64,000 nucleotides of DNA from Actinoalloteichus fjordicus (lineage in GTDB: Bacteria; Actinomycetota; Actinomycetes; Mycobacteriales; Pseudonocardiaceae): the NCBI RefSeq assembly GCF_001941625.1, contig NZ_CP016076.1, forward strand, positions 1,116,001-1,180,000, written 5' to 3'. A program made the translations under genes and the position numbers. Below are positions 1 to 7,989 of the stretch, piece by piece (position 1 is the stretch's first letter; each line of letters begins with the position of its first letter). The notes below the pieces were generated by a model, which was given only the letters and a program-made list of their open reading frames with translations, searched no databases and was not told the DNA's origin.

Positions 1-258
1 GAGATCGCCGGACAGTTCCGCCCCGTACGCCTTGAGCAGCTCGGGAAGCATGTAGGTCCGTCGGAGCAGCGTGATCAACCCCAGCTTGACCTGGACCTGG
101 CATTCGACCTCGGCCAGGTCGACCTGCTCGGCGAGCCGGGCGGTCAGGTCCCAGCGCAGTGGTTTCCCGGGCTCCGGGACCTCCGGGGTCAACGTGATGT
201 CCTGCACCTGCAAGAGATAGGTCTCGTCGCTGCGGTCCTCGACCAGATCGGTAGCCAT
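1..258 (-). CDS. hypothetical protein, 3' part cut off by window edge
   Basis: An open frame of 86 codons starts at ATG 258-256 and runs off the left edge with no stop. The visible N-terminus begins MATDLVEDRSDETYLLQ. It continues with a beta-rich segment containing TPEVPEPGKPLRW and VKLGLITLLRRTY. The PGxPL...VKLG(P/L)I pattern loosely recalls ML (lipid-recognition) domains, but too little is visible to assign a family. No signal peptide is seen. The gene points away from the biosynthetic cluster and is separated from it by decayed DNA, so it probably belongs to the neighbouring chromosome. Confidence 0.6.
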   Translation of the reverse strand, partial: MATDLVEDRSDETYLLQVQDITLTPEVPEPGKPLRWDLTARLAEQVDLAEVECQVQVKLGLITLLRRTYMLPELLKAYGAELSGDL

Positions 259-900
259 GCGCCGATAGTAACCGTACGCCTACTTCTAGTGTCCGGCTAG
301 GGTTCGGGATCGGAACCGCCCCTTTGCGGAGGCGACCGTCGGCCGTCCGCGGCCGGGGACCGGCGAACCTGCGGCAGTCCCCGACCGGCATCGGCCCGCT
401 CGGTCCACTGCGGATGATCCAGCGCAACCACGTGACCGGCGTCAAGCCGATGCCTTGCACTTCAGGCCGGCGTCAGGCGTTTTGGGCTCGACCGGTGGCG
501 CCCAGGGCACGCCTGTTCTCCCTGCGGGAGCGGGGGTGGGTCCGACTGGGTCGATCAGCCGACCCGGCGACCACGGTCTCCTCGTGCGAGCGGGGTGAGC
601 ACGAGTACCCCGACGACATACCGGAAAGCCCCATATCTGCCTGCACAGAGGTTACCCAGTTCGTCATCGCTTCTAGACGTGGCGTGTGGAACACGGCCGA
701 GGAGGGAACTCCAGATGAAGCCGGACATGACGACCGAGTGATGCCCCCCGTTCACACCAATTGTCTTGGAGCAGAACCAGAGCACGGGTACACGCGTAAC
801 GACGATCAACGGACACCCGACCACACCATGCAGCACCGTCTGACCTCACGATTCTCTATCATCGCAGGTCACGGCGCTGCGGAGATCGCGCTGGCAGTGT
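259..900. other. gene-poor stretch, no supported gene
   Basis: Frames here lack homology-like blocks and the usual actinomycete codon periodicity. The longest (324-902, plus strand) is rich in Arg and Pro as expected for out-of-frame GC-rich DNA. Local base composition is more mixed than in nearby genes, for example around 640-860. I see no clear promoter or terminator. Confidence 0.5.
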
Positions 901-934
901 GAGGGTCAGGGGTTCGAGTCCCCTCAGCTCCACA
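901..934 (+). other. 3' fragment of a tRNA-Ala-like gene, possible attachment-site scar
   Basis: The sequence carries a perfect T-arm: stem AGGGG, loop TTCGAGT, stem CCCCT. The 3' acceptor strand CAGCTCC and a discriminator A follow. This matches the 3' third of actinobacterial tRNA-Ala, whose acceptor starts GGGGCTG. No D-arm, anticodon arm or 5' acceptor strand is found upstream, so it is not a working tRNA gene. Such 3' tRNA ends are the usual crossover sites left by integrative elements. No integrase gene and no second copy were noticed in this window. Confidence 0.75.
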
Positions 935-1460
935 ATCACATAGCTTGACCGGGACGCCCGTTGACCTGCATGGACGAGGTCGGCGGGCGGTCGTGGCTTC
1001 TGTCCTTTGTGGACTGGCGCGTGCCGAGCCGGCGCAGAACTGGAGCAGCGCTGTTGATCAGGCGAAACTGGGTCAGGATCCGGCTCCAGCTCTACCCGAC
1101 CGTCCCGGTGGAATGCACGAGACATCAGTGCCCTTTCTCGGGCGGACAGTGCGGATAGCTCGTCAAGCGGATCGGTACTGGAGTCGTCGGGCTCCACGTT
1201 CGTGGTGGCACCGACAGGCGGCGAGTGTCTTCTGAGGTGAGGCAGTACCTCGGCTAATTGCTCGCATCCGTTTCGGAGACCCGTCCCGGGTGAACAGTTG
1301 CGACGCCCTTACCTGCTTGAGCATTGCGTCCAGCATCCACCGACGGGCGCCCGTACCTGCCTGCGTAGGCCACTGAACGCTCCAGACGGCAGATCTGAGT
1401 AATCTCGGATAGGTGTGAACACCTCGCCGGGACGAGCGGCAGGGCGTCGACCTTGCCGGG

Positions 1461-1674
1461 GTGGAGGTCATCGTCGTCAACGACGGCGGGATGCCGGTCG
1501 AGAAGGTGATCGCCACAGCACGGGACTGCGGCCTGCCGGTCGCGGCGGTGACTCGGCCGCGCCGGCTTGGCCTGCCCAGCCCGCAACATCGGCCTGGACC
1601 TCGCGAGCGGCCGGTATGTGGCGTTCCTCGACGACGATATCGACGTCTTCGAGCGCATCGAACAGGACGTGTAA
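1461..1674 (+). pseudogene. family-2 glycosyltransferase fragment, frameshifted
   Basis: Two pieces of a GT2 (GT-A fold) catalytic domain lie in different frames. The first, from 1461, reads VEVIVVNDGGMPVEKVI, the nucleotide-sugar binding strand of GT2 enzymes. The second, ending at TAA 1672-1674, reads ARNIGLDLASGRYVAFLDDD, with the conserved N-G-L and the DxD-like metal site. A short frameshift separates them near 1560-1580, and both ends of the enzyme are missing. It is a dead remnant of a gene that once lay next to the tRNA scar. Confidence 0.8.
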
Positions 1675-1790
1675 GCCCTCTCGGCGGAGAGGGAAATACG
1701 CCGCCGGATCTCCTGGACCTCGTCGACGAGGTCCTCGTGCCGTCCTCGGATCGTGGTCGGGCGTCCGCGATCCGGGCCAACTCCCATCGG

Positions 1791-2603
1791 TCACTCGGCA
1801 GAGCCGACCAGGTGACGTCTCGCCTCATACAGCAGCACGCCCGCAGCGACGGCCAGGTTGAGTGACTCAGCGGTGCCCACCATCGGGATTCGCACACAGT
1901 GATCACCGCGGTCGATGAGGTCTTCGGGGAGCCCGTCGCCCTCGCTGCCGAGCAGGATGGCGATCGGCGTGCGGTACTCGGTGGACCAGTGCTCGTCATC
2001 GGCCCGGCCGGAGGTGGTGACGACCTGCACGCCGTGCTCGCGGACCCAGTCGAAGAAGCCGTCGGCAGTCCGGACGTGTGCAACGTCGACCGCGAACAGC
2101 GATCCCATGCTCGCCTTCACCGCAGCGGGTGCGAACGGGTCGGTGCAGTCGCCGACCAGGATCACTCCTGCGCCGCCGACCGCGTCGACGGTGCGGATGA
2201 TCGTCCCCAGGTTGCCGGGGTTCCCCACCTCGTGCAGGACGGCGAACACCGCACCCGGGGTGACTTCGAGTGTCTTCAGCTCGCTGGTCCGGCCCCGCAC
2301 GATCGCGGCGAGCCCTGGCGGGCTGTCTCGGTCGGACAGCCGTTGGAACAGCTCCTTGCTGAGTCGTGCCACTCGCACGCCCCGCGCCTCCTGCTCGGCC
2401 ACCATGGCACTCGCCGCCGACTCGCGGAGCAGGTCCGGGGCGACCAACAGGGTCTCGATCGGCCAGCCCGCTGCGACCGCCCGCCAGACAGGTTGGATGC
2501 CCTCGACGACGAAGGCGCCTTCACGCTGGCGACGCCGTCGGTCACCCAGCGCCCGTACCCGCTTGACCAGCTGATTCGACGCGCTGCTGATGATTTCGGT
2601 CAT
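1791..2603 (-). CDS. SpoU/TrmH-family RNA 2'-O-methyltransferase (putative self-resistance)
   Basis: This 270-residue protein of the SPOUT class transfers a methyl group from SAM to a ribose 2'-OH of RNA. An N-terminal substrate-binding domain is followed by the knotted catalytic domain. SPOUT motif 1 is NPGNLGTIIRT, motif 2 is AILLGSEGDGL and motif 3 is IPMVGTAESLNLAVAAGVLLYE. These are the motifs of the TrmH, thiostrepton-resistance and AviRb enzymes. The start is taken at ATG 2603, with AAGGA 11 bases upstream; ATG 2624 is an alternative. It is divergent from a second SpoU gene 237 bp away, at the edge of the cluster. A housekeeping rRNA methylase is also possible; the target nucleotide cannot be read from sequence. 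Confidence 0.85.
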   Translation of the reverse strand: MTEIISSASNQLVKRVRALGDRRRRQREGAFVVEGIQPVWRAVAAGWPIETLLVAPDLLRESAASAMVAEQEARGVRVARLSKELFQRLSDRDSPPGLAAIVRGRTSELKTLEVTPGAVFAVLHEVGNPGNLGTIIRTVDAVGGAGVILVGDCTDPFAPAAVKASMGSLFAVDVAHVRTADGFFDWVREHGVQVVTTSGRADDEHWSTEYRTPIAILLGSEGDGLPEDLIDRGDHCVRIPMVGTAESLNLAVAAGVLLYEARRHLVGSAE

Positions 2604-2840
2604 CTCCGGTCCGTTCCTTGCCATGATCCCTGTCTCGACACCGCACGGTATCTGTACGCGAGCTTCGTGCTGCTGGCGACCACACGGAAGGCGGGTGCCC
2701 GGCGCTCCGGAACCTGAGCGGGACGAACTGTCCGTGACCAGGCCTTAGCGTTCCCGGTGTCGGTTGGGAACTGCGCATTGGCGTTGCGGACGGTGCGTTA
2801 CTATAAGTTCCGACACTGGTGGCGCGGCGATAAGGTAAGG
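2604..2840. promoter_or_regulatory. divergent promoter region between the two SpoU genes
   Basis: This 237-bp gap separates oppositely transcribed SpoU methyltransferase genes. A possible rightward -10 (TACTAT, 2799-2804) lies 15-16 bases after a weak TTGGCG-like -35 near 2778. The match is poor. The local sequence around 2790-2830 is A/T-richer than its surroundings, which fits a promoter. Start sites cannot be fixed from sequence alone. Confidence 0.35.
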
Positions 2841-3650
2841 GTGAAATTGCAACACATCGGAGCGCAGCATCCGCGGATTCGCCAACTCATATCGATTCAA
2901 AAGAATTCGGCACCGAATCCGCACAAACTCTTCGTCGCGGAAGGCCTGTGGGCGCATAACCTGCTGCTCAACAATGACGTGACGGTCGATGCGTTCTTCT
3001 GGTGCCCGGAAGCTGCTTACGGTGATGAGGCCCGCAAGCGTGCCGACGAGCTGATGAGTCGCGCCAATTCGGCGTACCAGATTTCCGCGAAGACGCTTGA
3101 GCGGATCTCCGAGCGGGACCGGCCGGACGGATTGATATCGCTTGCGGCCCTCCCGCGATATACGCCTGCGGACGTGCAGCTGCCGCCGAATGCGCTGGTG
3201 ATCATCGCCGATGGCATGGAGATCCCCGGCAACCTCGGTACCCTCATCCGCACCTTCGACGCCTGTCGTGGTGATTGCCTGATACTGACGAACCGTCGCA
3301 CTCGACTCACGCATCCGAAAGTGTTCCGGGCCAGCCAGGGGATGCTGCTGACGACGCCTATCATCGAGTTCGACCAGATCGAGGACGCCGTCGACTGGCT
3401 GCGCGAATGGGACGTCGAGGTGTACCTCAGCGATACCAGAGACTCGCGCAACTATCGGCAGTATGATTATGGGAAGGGTCGCACGGCGTTTGTTCTCGGC
3501 GCCGAGCGGTACGGGATACCGAAGGCGTGGAGCCAGCCCGACTTCAACCGGGTGTTTGTGCCGATGCTCGGCAATGCCGACTCGCTTAACGTCTCGGTCT
3601 CGGCGGCCGTCCTGTTGTATGAGGCAAGGGCGCAGAAAGAAGGCTGGTGA
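2841..3650 (+). CDS. SpoU-family RNA 2'-O-methyltransferase, second copy (putative self-resistance)
   Basis: This protein of about 269 residues has the same layout as the divergent neighbour. The N-terminal substrate domain reads LISIQKNSAPNPHKLFVAEG. The knotted SPOUT domain carries motif 1 (IPGNLGTLIRTFDA), motif 2 (AFVLGAERYGIP) and motif 3 (VPMLGNADSLNVSVSAAVLLYE). GTG 2841 is chosen because AAGG repeats lie just upstream; the frame stays open to 2757. Enzymes of this type protect thiostrepton and avilamycin producers by methylating 23S rRNA (known for the families, inferred here). It is not a recent duplicate of the 1791-2603 gene, since the two proteins share mainly the SPOUT motifs. 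Codon use is a little less GC-rich than in the NRPS genes. Confidence 0.88.
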   Translation: MKLQHIGAQHPRIRQLISIQKNSAPNPHKLFVAEGLWAHNLLLNNDVTVDAFFWCPEAAYGDEARKRADELMSRANSAYQISAKTLERISERDRPDGLISLAALPRYTPADVQLPPNALVIIADGMEIPGNLGTLIRTFDACRGDCLILTNRRTRLTHPKVFRASQGMLLTTPIIEFDQIEDAVDWLREWDVEVYLSDTRDSRNYRQYDYGKGRTAFVLGAERYGIPKAWSQPDFNRVFVPMLGNADSLNVSVSAAVLLYEARAQKEGW

Positions 3651-3903
3651 CTTTCGGTTGCCCTGTGTGATCAACTGCCACGGTCGGACATGACGGTCGA
3701 TCGTGGTGGATCACCTGCTGCGGACTCAATCATTGATCCCGAACCGCACCCCATCCCCTCCCGACACGCTATGGTTTGACGGTGTCGAGAGTCGGGAGTG
3801 GCTGGCCGAATGCGGGGTCGCTCCGGGCTACGGCTACATTCGTGACTGATGCCCCGCCCGGTGAGCGCCGGCGGCGGACGCGACGCGCAGGAGGTTGTCG
3901 ACG

Positions 3904-4158
3904 ATGGCAGTGTACGAAGGAGCAGTTGCCCAGGTGTGGGCCGACGTTATCGGGGTGGATGTCTCCGAGGTCGATACGGTCACCAGCTTCTTCGATGTCG
4001 GGGGAAATTCATTCCTGCTGATCAAGTTGGTCGACGAACTAAATTCGGTCCTGGGCATCGAGACGGACATCGTCGCATTGTTGGAATACTCGACGATCGA
4101 AGAGTTCGTCGCCCACTGCAACTCTCGGCTTGACCGTGCGGAGTCAGAGCCAGCTTGA
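3904..4158 (+). CDS. free-standing peptidyl/acyl carrier protein
   Basis: An 84-residue single-domain carrier protein that holds an acyl or aminoacyl group on a phosphopantetheine arm. The attachment motif is DVGGNSFLLIKL, with the modified Ser in GGNSF. The GGxS form is more PCP-like, while the Asn and the following Phe are unusual. ATG 3904 is preceded by AGGAGG at 3889-3894 with ideal spacing; an upstream in-frame TTG at 3895 abuts that site and is unlikely. The gene's 3' end overlaps the 3' end of the convergent ABC exporter gene by 15 bp. It could be the partner of one of the two stand-alone adenylation proteins and carry the residue modified by the halogenase. Confidence 0.9.
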   Translation: MAVYEGAVAQVWADVIGVDVSEVDTVTSFFDVGGNSFLLIKLVDELNSVLGIETDIVALLEYSTIEEFVAHCNSRLDRAESEPA

Positions 4159-5910
4159 CCATAACCGGGCGTAGGCGCCGCCCTGGTCGAGAAGATCCTG
4201 ATGGGAACCGACCTCGACGAGTCGTCCGTGCTCCATCACGGCGATCCGATCCGCGTCGTAAGCCGTGTGCAGACGGTGCGCGATCGCGATGACCGTGCGA
4301 CCCGCAAGCACGGTCGCAAGCGCCCGCTCGAGACTTCGGGCCGAGCCCGGACTCAGCTGAGAGGTCGCTTCGTCGAGAATGACCACCGGCGGATCTGCCA
4401 ACAACAGTCGGGCCAGGGCAAGCTGTTGCGCCTGGGCATCCGTGAGCGGCTCCCCGCTGGTGCCGACCGCAGTGTCCAACTTCTCCGGGAGGTCGGCGAC
4501 CCAGCCGCTCGCGCCAACCGTCTCCAGCGCCGTCCACAGCGCGACGTCGTCGGGCTGTGGACGCACGTCCCGACCGGCCCGCGAGGTGGACATCTCGAGG
4601 TTGTCCCGGAGCGAGCCACCGAAGATGTACTGGTCCTGGGTCACCAGCATCACGTGCTGGCGCAGTTCGTGCAGCGGAATCTCGTGCAACGGCACGCCAG
4701 AGATGTGCACGGCGCCTGCACGTGGATGGTAGATCCCGGACAGCAGCCGGGCGAGCGTCGACTTGCCGCTTCCGGTCTGACCCACGATGGCGAGCCGCTC
4801 GCCGGGCCGCACCGTGAGGTCGATCCCGTGCAGCACGTCCGGCCCGTCTTCATAGCCGAACTGAACGGCGCTCGTGGACAGGTCGGCCGAAGAAATGGTG
4901 CGGTCCTGGCTCGTCGGTGCCGGCTTCGTCGTGGTGTCTGCGACGCCGAGCAGACGCGCCAGCGACACCTTTCCCTGCTGGAGCGTGGGCACCCAGTCAA
5001 GCAAGACCTCGAGGGGAACCATCGCCTGCAGGATGTACAGCGTCGCAGCGGTGACCTGGCCCAGGTCGACCCAGCCTTGGCCGTAGGCGTACCCGCCGAG
5101 CAGCAGGGCCAAGGTCAGCGGCGCGACGAAGAGGAACTCCTCGACCGGGTAGAGGACCGTCCGCAACCGCAGCGTCCTGCCGACGGCGCCGTACCAGGAT
5201 CGGGTGTCCTGACCGGTGCGGCGCATCCGGTCGGCCTCCAGGCCGAATGCCTCGACGGTGCTCGCACCCGCAACGGTGGCTGACAGGCCTTCTGTGATGC
5301 GTGCCGAGGCTTCGGCTTCGCGGAGGTACGCGCCGTAACTGCGGGACAGGTACCACCGGTTGACGAGTACGAGAGGCGGCGCGATGACCAGCAGCGCGAA
5401 CGCGAGCTGCCACGACACCAGCAGGATGGCACCGACACTGAGCACGATCCACACCACTGCTTCGGTGACCTGGGGTACCGCGAGCTGCATGGTTCGTCGC
5501 AACATGTCGACGTCCCGCGAAGCGCGCGTCACCAGATCGCCGTCGTCGGATCTCTCGACGTCGGCCAGGGGAAGCGCCAGCGCATCGTCGACGAACTTCT
5601 CCCGAATCTCGGCCAGGACCGTCGCGGCCAGTCTGCCCGCCGAACGGAAGGCGACACGGATCAGGAAGACCTGGATCAGAGTGAATCCGAGTAGGGCGCA
5701 CGCGAGGACCGTCACGTGGCCGACCGTCGTGCCGTCGCGCACGGACTGAACCATGTCGCCCAGCAGTCTGGGCCCGACCAGACCGCTCGCTGCGGCCAAC
5801 CCGTACTGCAGCAGAACCACGGCCAGATCCCGCTTGTGGCGACGCGCGAGCGTCCCCACGAAGCGGCGGATCGTCTTCTCGCCTGCTACGGGAAGCGTGC
5901 GCGCGCTCAT
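4144..5910 (-). CDS. ABC exporter half-transporter with intact Walker A and degenerate signature
   Basis: A 588-residue exporter-type half-transporter: an N-terminal six-helix membrane domain (about residues 25-310) and a C-terminal nucleotide-binding domain. Walker A is GQTGSGKST (377-385) and Walker B is VVILDEAT with the catalytic Glu near 514. The switch His is in AIAHRL. The signature expected as LSGGQ is instead LTDAQ (about 489-493), so this subunit cannot complete a partner's ATP site. It overlaps the upstream half-transporter gene by four bases (ATGA), indicating coupled translation of a heterodimer. Position inside the cluster suggests export of the product. The GTP/ATP-binding half most likely powers transport together with the FSGGE signature of its partner. 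Confidence 0.92.
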   Translation of the reverse strand: MSARTLPVAGEKTIRRFVGTLARRHKRDLAVVLLQYGLAAASGLVGPRLLGDMVQSVRDGTTVGHVTVLACALLGFTLIQVFLIRVAFRSAGRLAATVLAEIREKFVDDALALPLADVERSDDGDLVTRASRDVDMLRRTMQLAVPQVTEAVVWIVLSVGAILLVSWQLAFALLVIAPPLVLVNRWYLSRSYGAYLREAEASARITEGLSATVAGASTVEAFGLEADRMRRTGQDTRSWYGAVGRTLRLRTVLYPVEEFLFVAPLTLALLLGGYAYGQGWVDLGQVTAATLYILQAMVPLEVLLDWVPTLQQGKVSLARLLGVADTTTKPAPTSQDRTISSADLSTSAVQFGYEDGPDVLHGIDLTVRPGERLAIVGQTGSGKSTLARLLSGIYHPRAGAVHISGVPLHEIPLHELRQHVMLVTQDQYIFGGSLRDNLEMSTSRAGRDVRPQPDDVALWTALETVGASGWVADLPEKLDTAVGTSGEPLTDAQAQQLALARLLLADPPVVILDEATSQLSPGSARSLERALATVLAGRTVIAIAHRLHTAYDADRIAVMEHGRLVEVGSHQDLLDQGGAYARLWSSWL

Positions 5911-7640
5911 CGGCCTGCCTCTAGTGCGTCGTTGCGCCTGACCAGATCCCGATATTCGGCATGGGTAGCCAGTAGTTCCTTGTGCGACCCCGTGGCCGTC
6001 ACTCGACCGTCGACGACATAGGCGACGAGTCCGGCTTGCTGTAGCAACAACGGACTCACCGTGAACACGACCATGCTTCGGCTGTCCGGGAGAGCCTCGT
6101 GGTGCCTGGCCAGATTGGTTGCGATGGTGTGCTCCGTGTAGGCGTCGACGGCGTTGGTCGGTTCGACGAGCAAGGTGACGTCGGCGTCGGCCAGAATCGC
6201 GCGAGCCAGTCGCAGACGTTGTAGCTCGCCACCCGAGAACGTCCTGCCCCGGCCACGCATCTGCGTGTCGGAGCCGTTCGGCAGCGAATCGATGATGTCC
6301 GCTGCGCAGGAGACCTCGAGTGCGGCCGCGAGCTCTTCCGGAGTGGTGGTCTCCGACGGTGCGATCTCATGCTGGATGGTCCCGCCGAAGAACCGGTCGC
6401 TGTTGCGCGCCAGCAGCACCCGGGAACGCACGACAGCCAGCGGCAACGAAGCCAGCGGCTCGCCGTCCAACGTGACATCGCCGGAGTCGCCGAAGCGAGC
6501 CAGTCGTCGGGCGAGCGGGTCCGCTGTGGACGAGTCGGCGCACACGACTGCCAGCAACGTCGACGGCGGGACCTCCAGACCCGAGGTCCGATCGACCAGG
6601 TGTGCCGCGCCCTTGTTCTCGGCCGCCACCGTCGATCGCGCTCGGTCCGGTGCCTCGGTGTTCAGCAACGCCGTGACACGGCTGGCGGAGACCAACGCCC
6701 TGGTCACCTGTTTCGCGCCTTCCATGATGTCGTTGAGGGGGAGGGTGAGAAAGACTGCGAATGCGTAGAACGAAACCATCTGGCCGACCGTCACCTGCTG
6801 ATCGAGCGCGAAGCGAGCCGCGGTGTAGGTGGCGATCGCGGCGATCAGGCCCGGCATGAGGACGCGCGCCCCGTCGAGATTCGCTTCGGCCTGCGCCACC
6901 TTGGTGTCCGCGACCCGCAACTGTGCGGAATCGGTGTGGAAAGCCGTCGAGAACTGCTTCTCCCCGCCGACCCCGCGCAGCACCCGCAGGCCTGCGGCGA
7001 TGTCGACTGCTCGTGCCGACAACCGGCCTTGCTGAGACCGGTACTCGTCCTGATTCCGGTGCAGGGGACGCAAGAGAAGTCCGCTGAGCACGAGTAGCGC
7101 GGGAACCATGACCAGGACCATCAGCCCGAGCGGCACCGAGATCGTGAGCATGAAGATGGTGACCACGATGACGGCCACGATTGAGCCGAGGAACCGGCCT
7201 GCGTGTAGCAGCCCGTTGCCGATAGTGGTCACATCCGACGTCACCGTCGCGGTCAGGTTGCCGACATCCTGCCCTCGCGAGAGCGAGCCGCCGAGCTTGG
7301 TGACGTGCCGCGTGACCGCCTGCACGGTCAAGCCTGCGGACACGGTACGGCTGATGACGGTCTGTCGATAGAACGCGATTCCTGCGGCCGCTCTCACCAC
7401 GCCGAGTAGTAGGATGACTCCGGACCAGTAGATCAGGGCGCCGCTGTCGCGGCCGGTGATGCCGAGGTCCAAGGCCTGGCCGAGGGCGACCGGAATGAAT
7501 GCCTGGCTGGCATTCCACACTGCTGACGTCACCATTCCCCAGGCCGTGCTGGCCTTCTGACGCGAGACGAGCCAGAGGAGATATCTGGCTGCCGAGCGAT
7601 GGTCGATTGCTTGCGCACCGAGCTCGGGGATGCGTCGCAT
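5907..7640 (-). CDS. ABC exporter half-transporter with degenerate Walker A, Walker B and switch His
   Basis: A 577-residue partner of the downstream exporter gene, with an N-terminal membrane domain and a C-terminal nucleotide-binding domain. The signature FSGGELQRLRLARA is intact. Walker A, however, is replaced by VVCADSSTADPLA (no GxxGxGKS), Walker B reads LLVEPT with its Asp lost, and the switch-His segment reads VVFTVSP. It probably does not hydrolyse ATP itself but supplies the signature loop to the other subunit. The start is ATG 7640, with a GGAG about 12 bases upstream. A longer frame upstream has no clear ribosome site and runs through the intergenic repeat region. First gene of a leftward two-gene operon, divergent from the NRPS operon. 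Confidence 0.9.
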   Translation of the reverse strand: MRRIPELGAQAIDHRSAARYLLWLVSRQKASTAWGMVTSAVWNASQAFIPVALGQALDLGITGRDSGALIYWSGVILLLGVVRAAAGIAFYRQTVISRTVSAGLTVQAVTRHVTKLGGSLSRGQDVGNLTATVTSDVTTIGNGLLHAGRFLGSIVAVIVVTIFMLTISVPLGLMVLVMVPALLVLSGLLLRPLHRNQDEYRSQQGRLSARAVDIAAGLRVLRGVGGEKQFSTAFHTDSAQLRVADTKVAQAEANLDGARVLMPGLIAAIATYTAARFALDQQVTVGQMVSFYAFAVFLTLPLNDIMEGAKQVTRALVSASRVTALLNTEAPDRARSTVAAENKGAAHLVDRTSGLEVPPSTLLAVVCADSSTADPLARRLARFGDSGDVTLDGEPLASLPLAVVRSRVLLARNSDRFFGGTIQHEIAPSETTTPEELAAALEVSCAADIIDSLPNGSDTQMRGRGRTFSGGELQRLRLARAILADADVTLLVEPTNAVDAYTEHTIATNLARHHEALPDSRSMVVFTVSPLLLQQAGLVAYVVDGRVTATGSHKELLATHAEYRDLVRRNDALEAGR

Positions 7641-7819
7641 GGCTGGAGGGGACTCCTCTATCGGCGTGTTGATCGTGCGGCAGCCTAGCGTCCGGCTACT
7701 TCGGTGGATAGGCCTGGCGGATGTCGGCGCGTGCGACGGGCCGCCCCGCTGTGCGCTCATCTCCCCGTCGGTCCGCCTGGTGTCGCTGACATCGTGGTGC
7801 CTGCGGGCTCCCATCCGTT

Positions 7820-7905
7820 TCACGCCGAGACGGCCTTGGCTGTTCGACCGACAGTAGATGAATCACGCCGAGACGGCCTTGGCTGTTCGACCGACAGCAG
7901 ATGAA
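7820..7905. repeat. tandem duplication of a 43-bp unit upstream of the NRPS operon
   Basis: Two head-to-tail copies, 7820-7862 and 7863-7905, differ at one base (AGTAGATG versus AGCAGATG). Each begins TCACGCCGAGACGGCC and ends ACAG(T/C)AGATGAA. They sit in the roughly 350-bp gap between the divergent ABC exporter operon and the main NRPS operon. The gap also contains an A/T-rich piece (about 7905-7925) that could include promoter elements. A regulatory role such as paired operators is possible but unproven. Confidence 0.85.
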
Positions 7906-7989
7906 GAATGATCTTATATCGTGAGCTTTCGCAGTCTAGTGTGTTGACTCGCCGCCGGAGATGTTGTGACCTAGGGGAAGATTTGCCTC

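Noticed and set aside
324-902. 192-codon frame on the plus strand
   Set aside because: Arg/Pro-rich text with no family-like block, overlapping frames of equal quality, and ending inside the tRNA fragment.
835-935. Possible tmRNA, because a frame ends EIALAV-stop near a tRNA-Ala-like 3' end
   Set aside because: The tag-like codons lie directly against the T-arm. A real tmRNA has about 200 bases and several pseudoknots there, and no 5' GGGGCTGA half was found.
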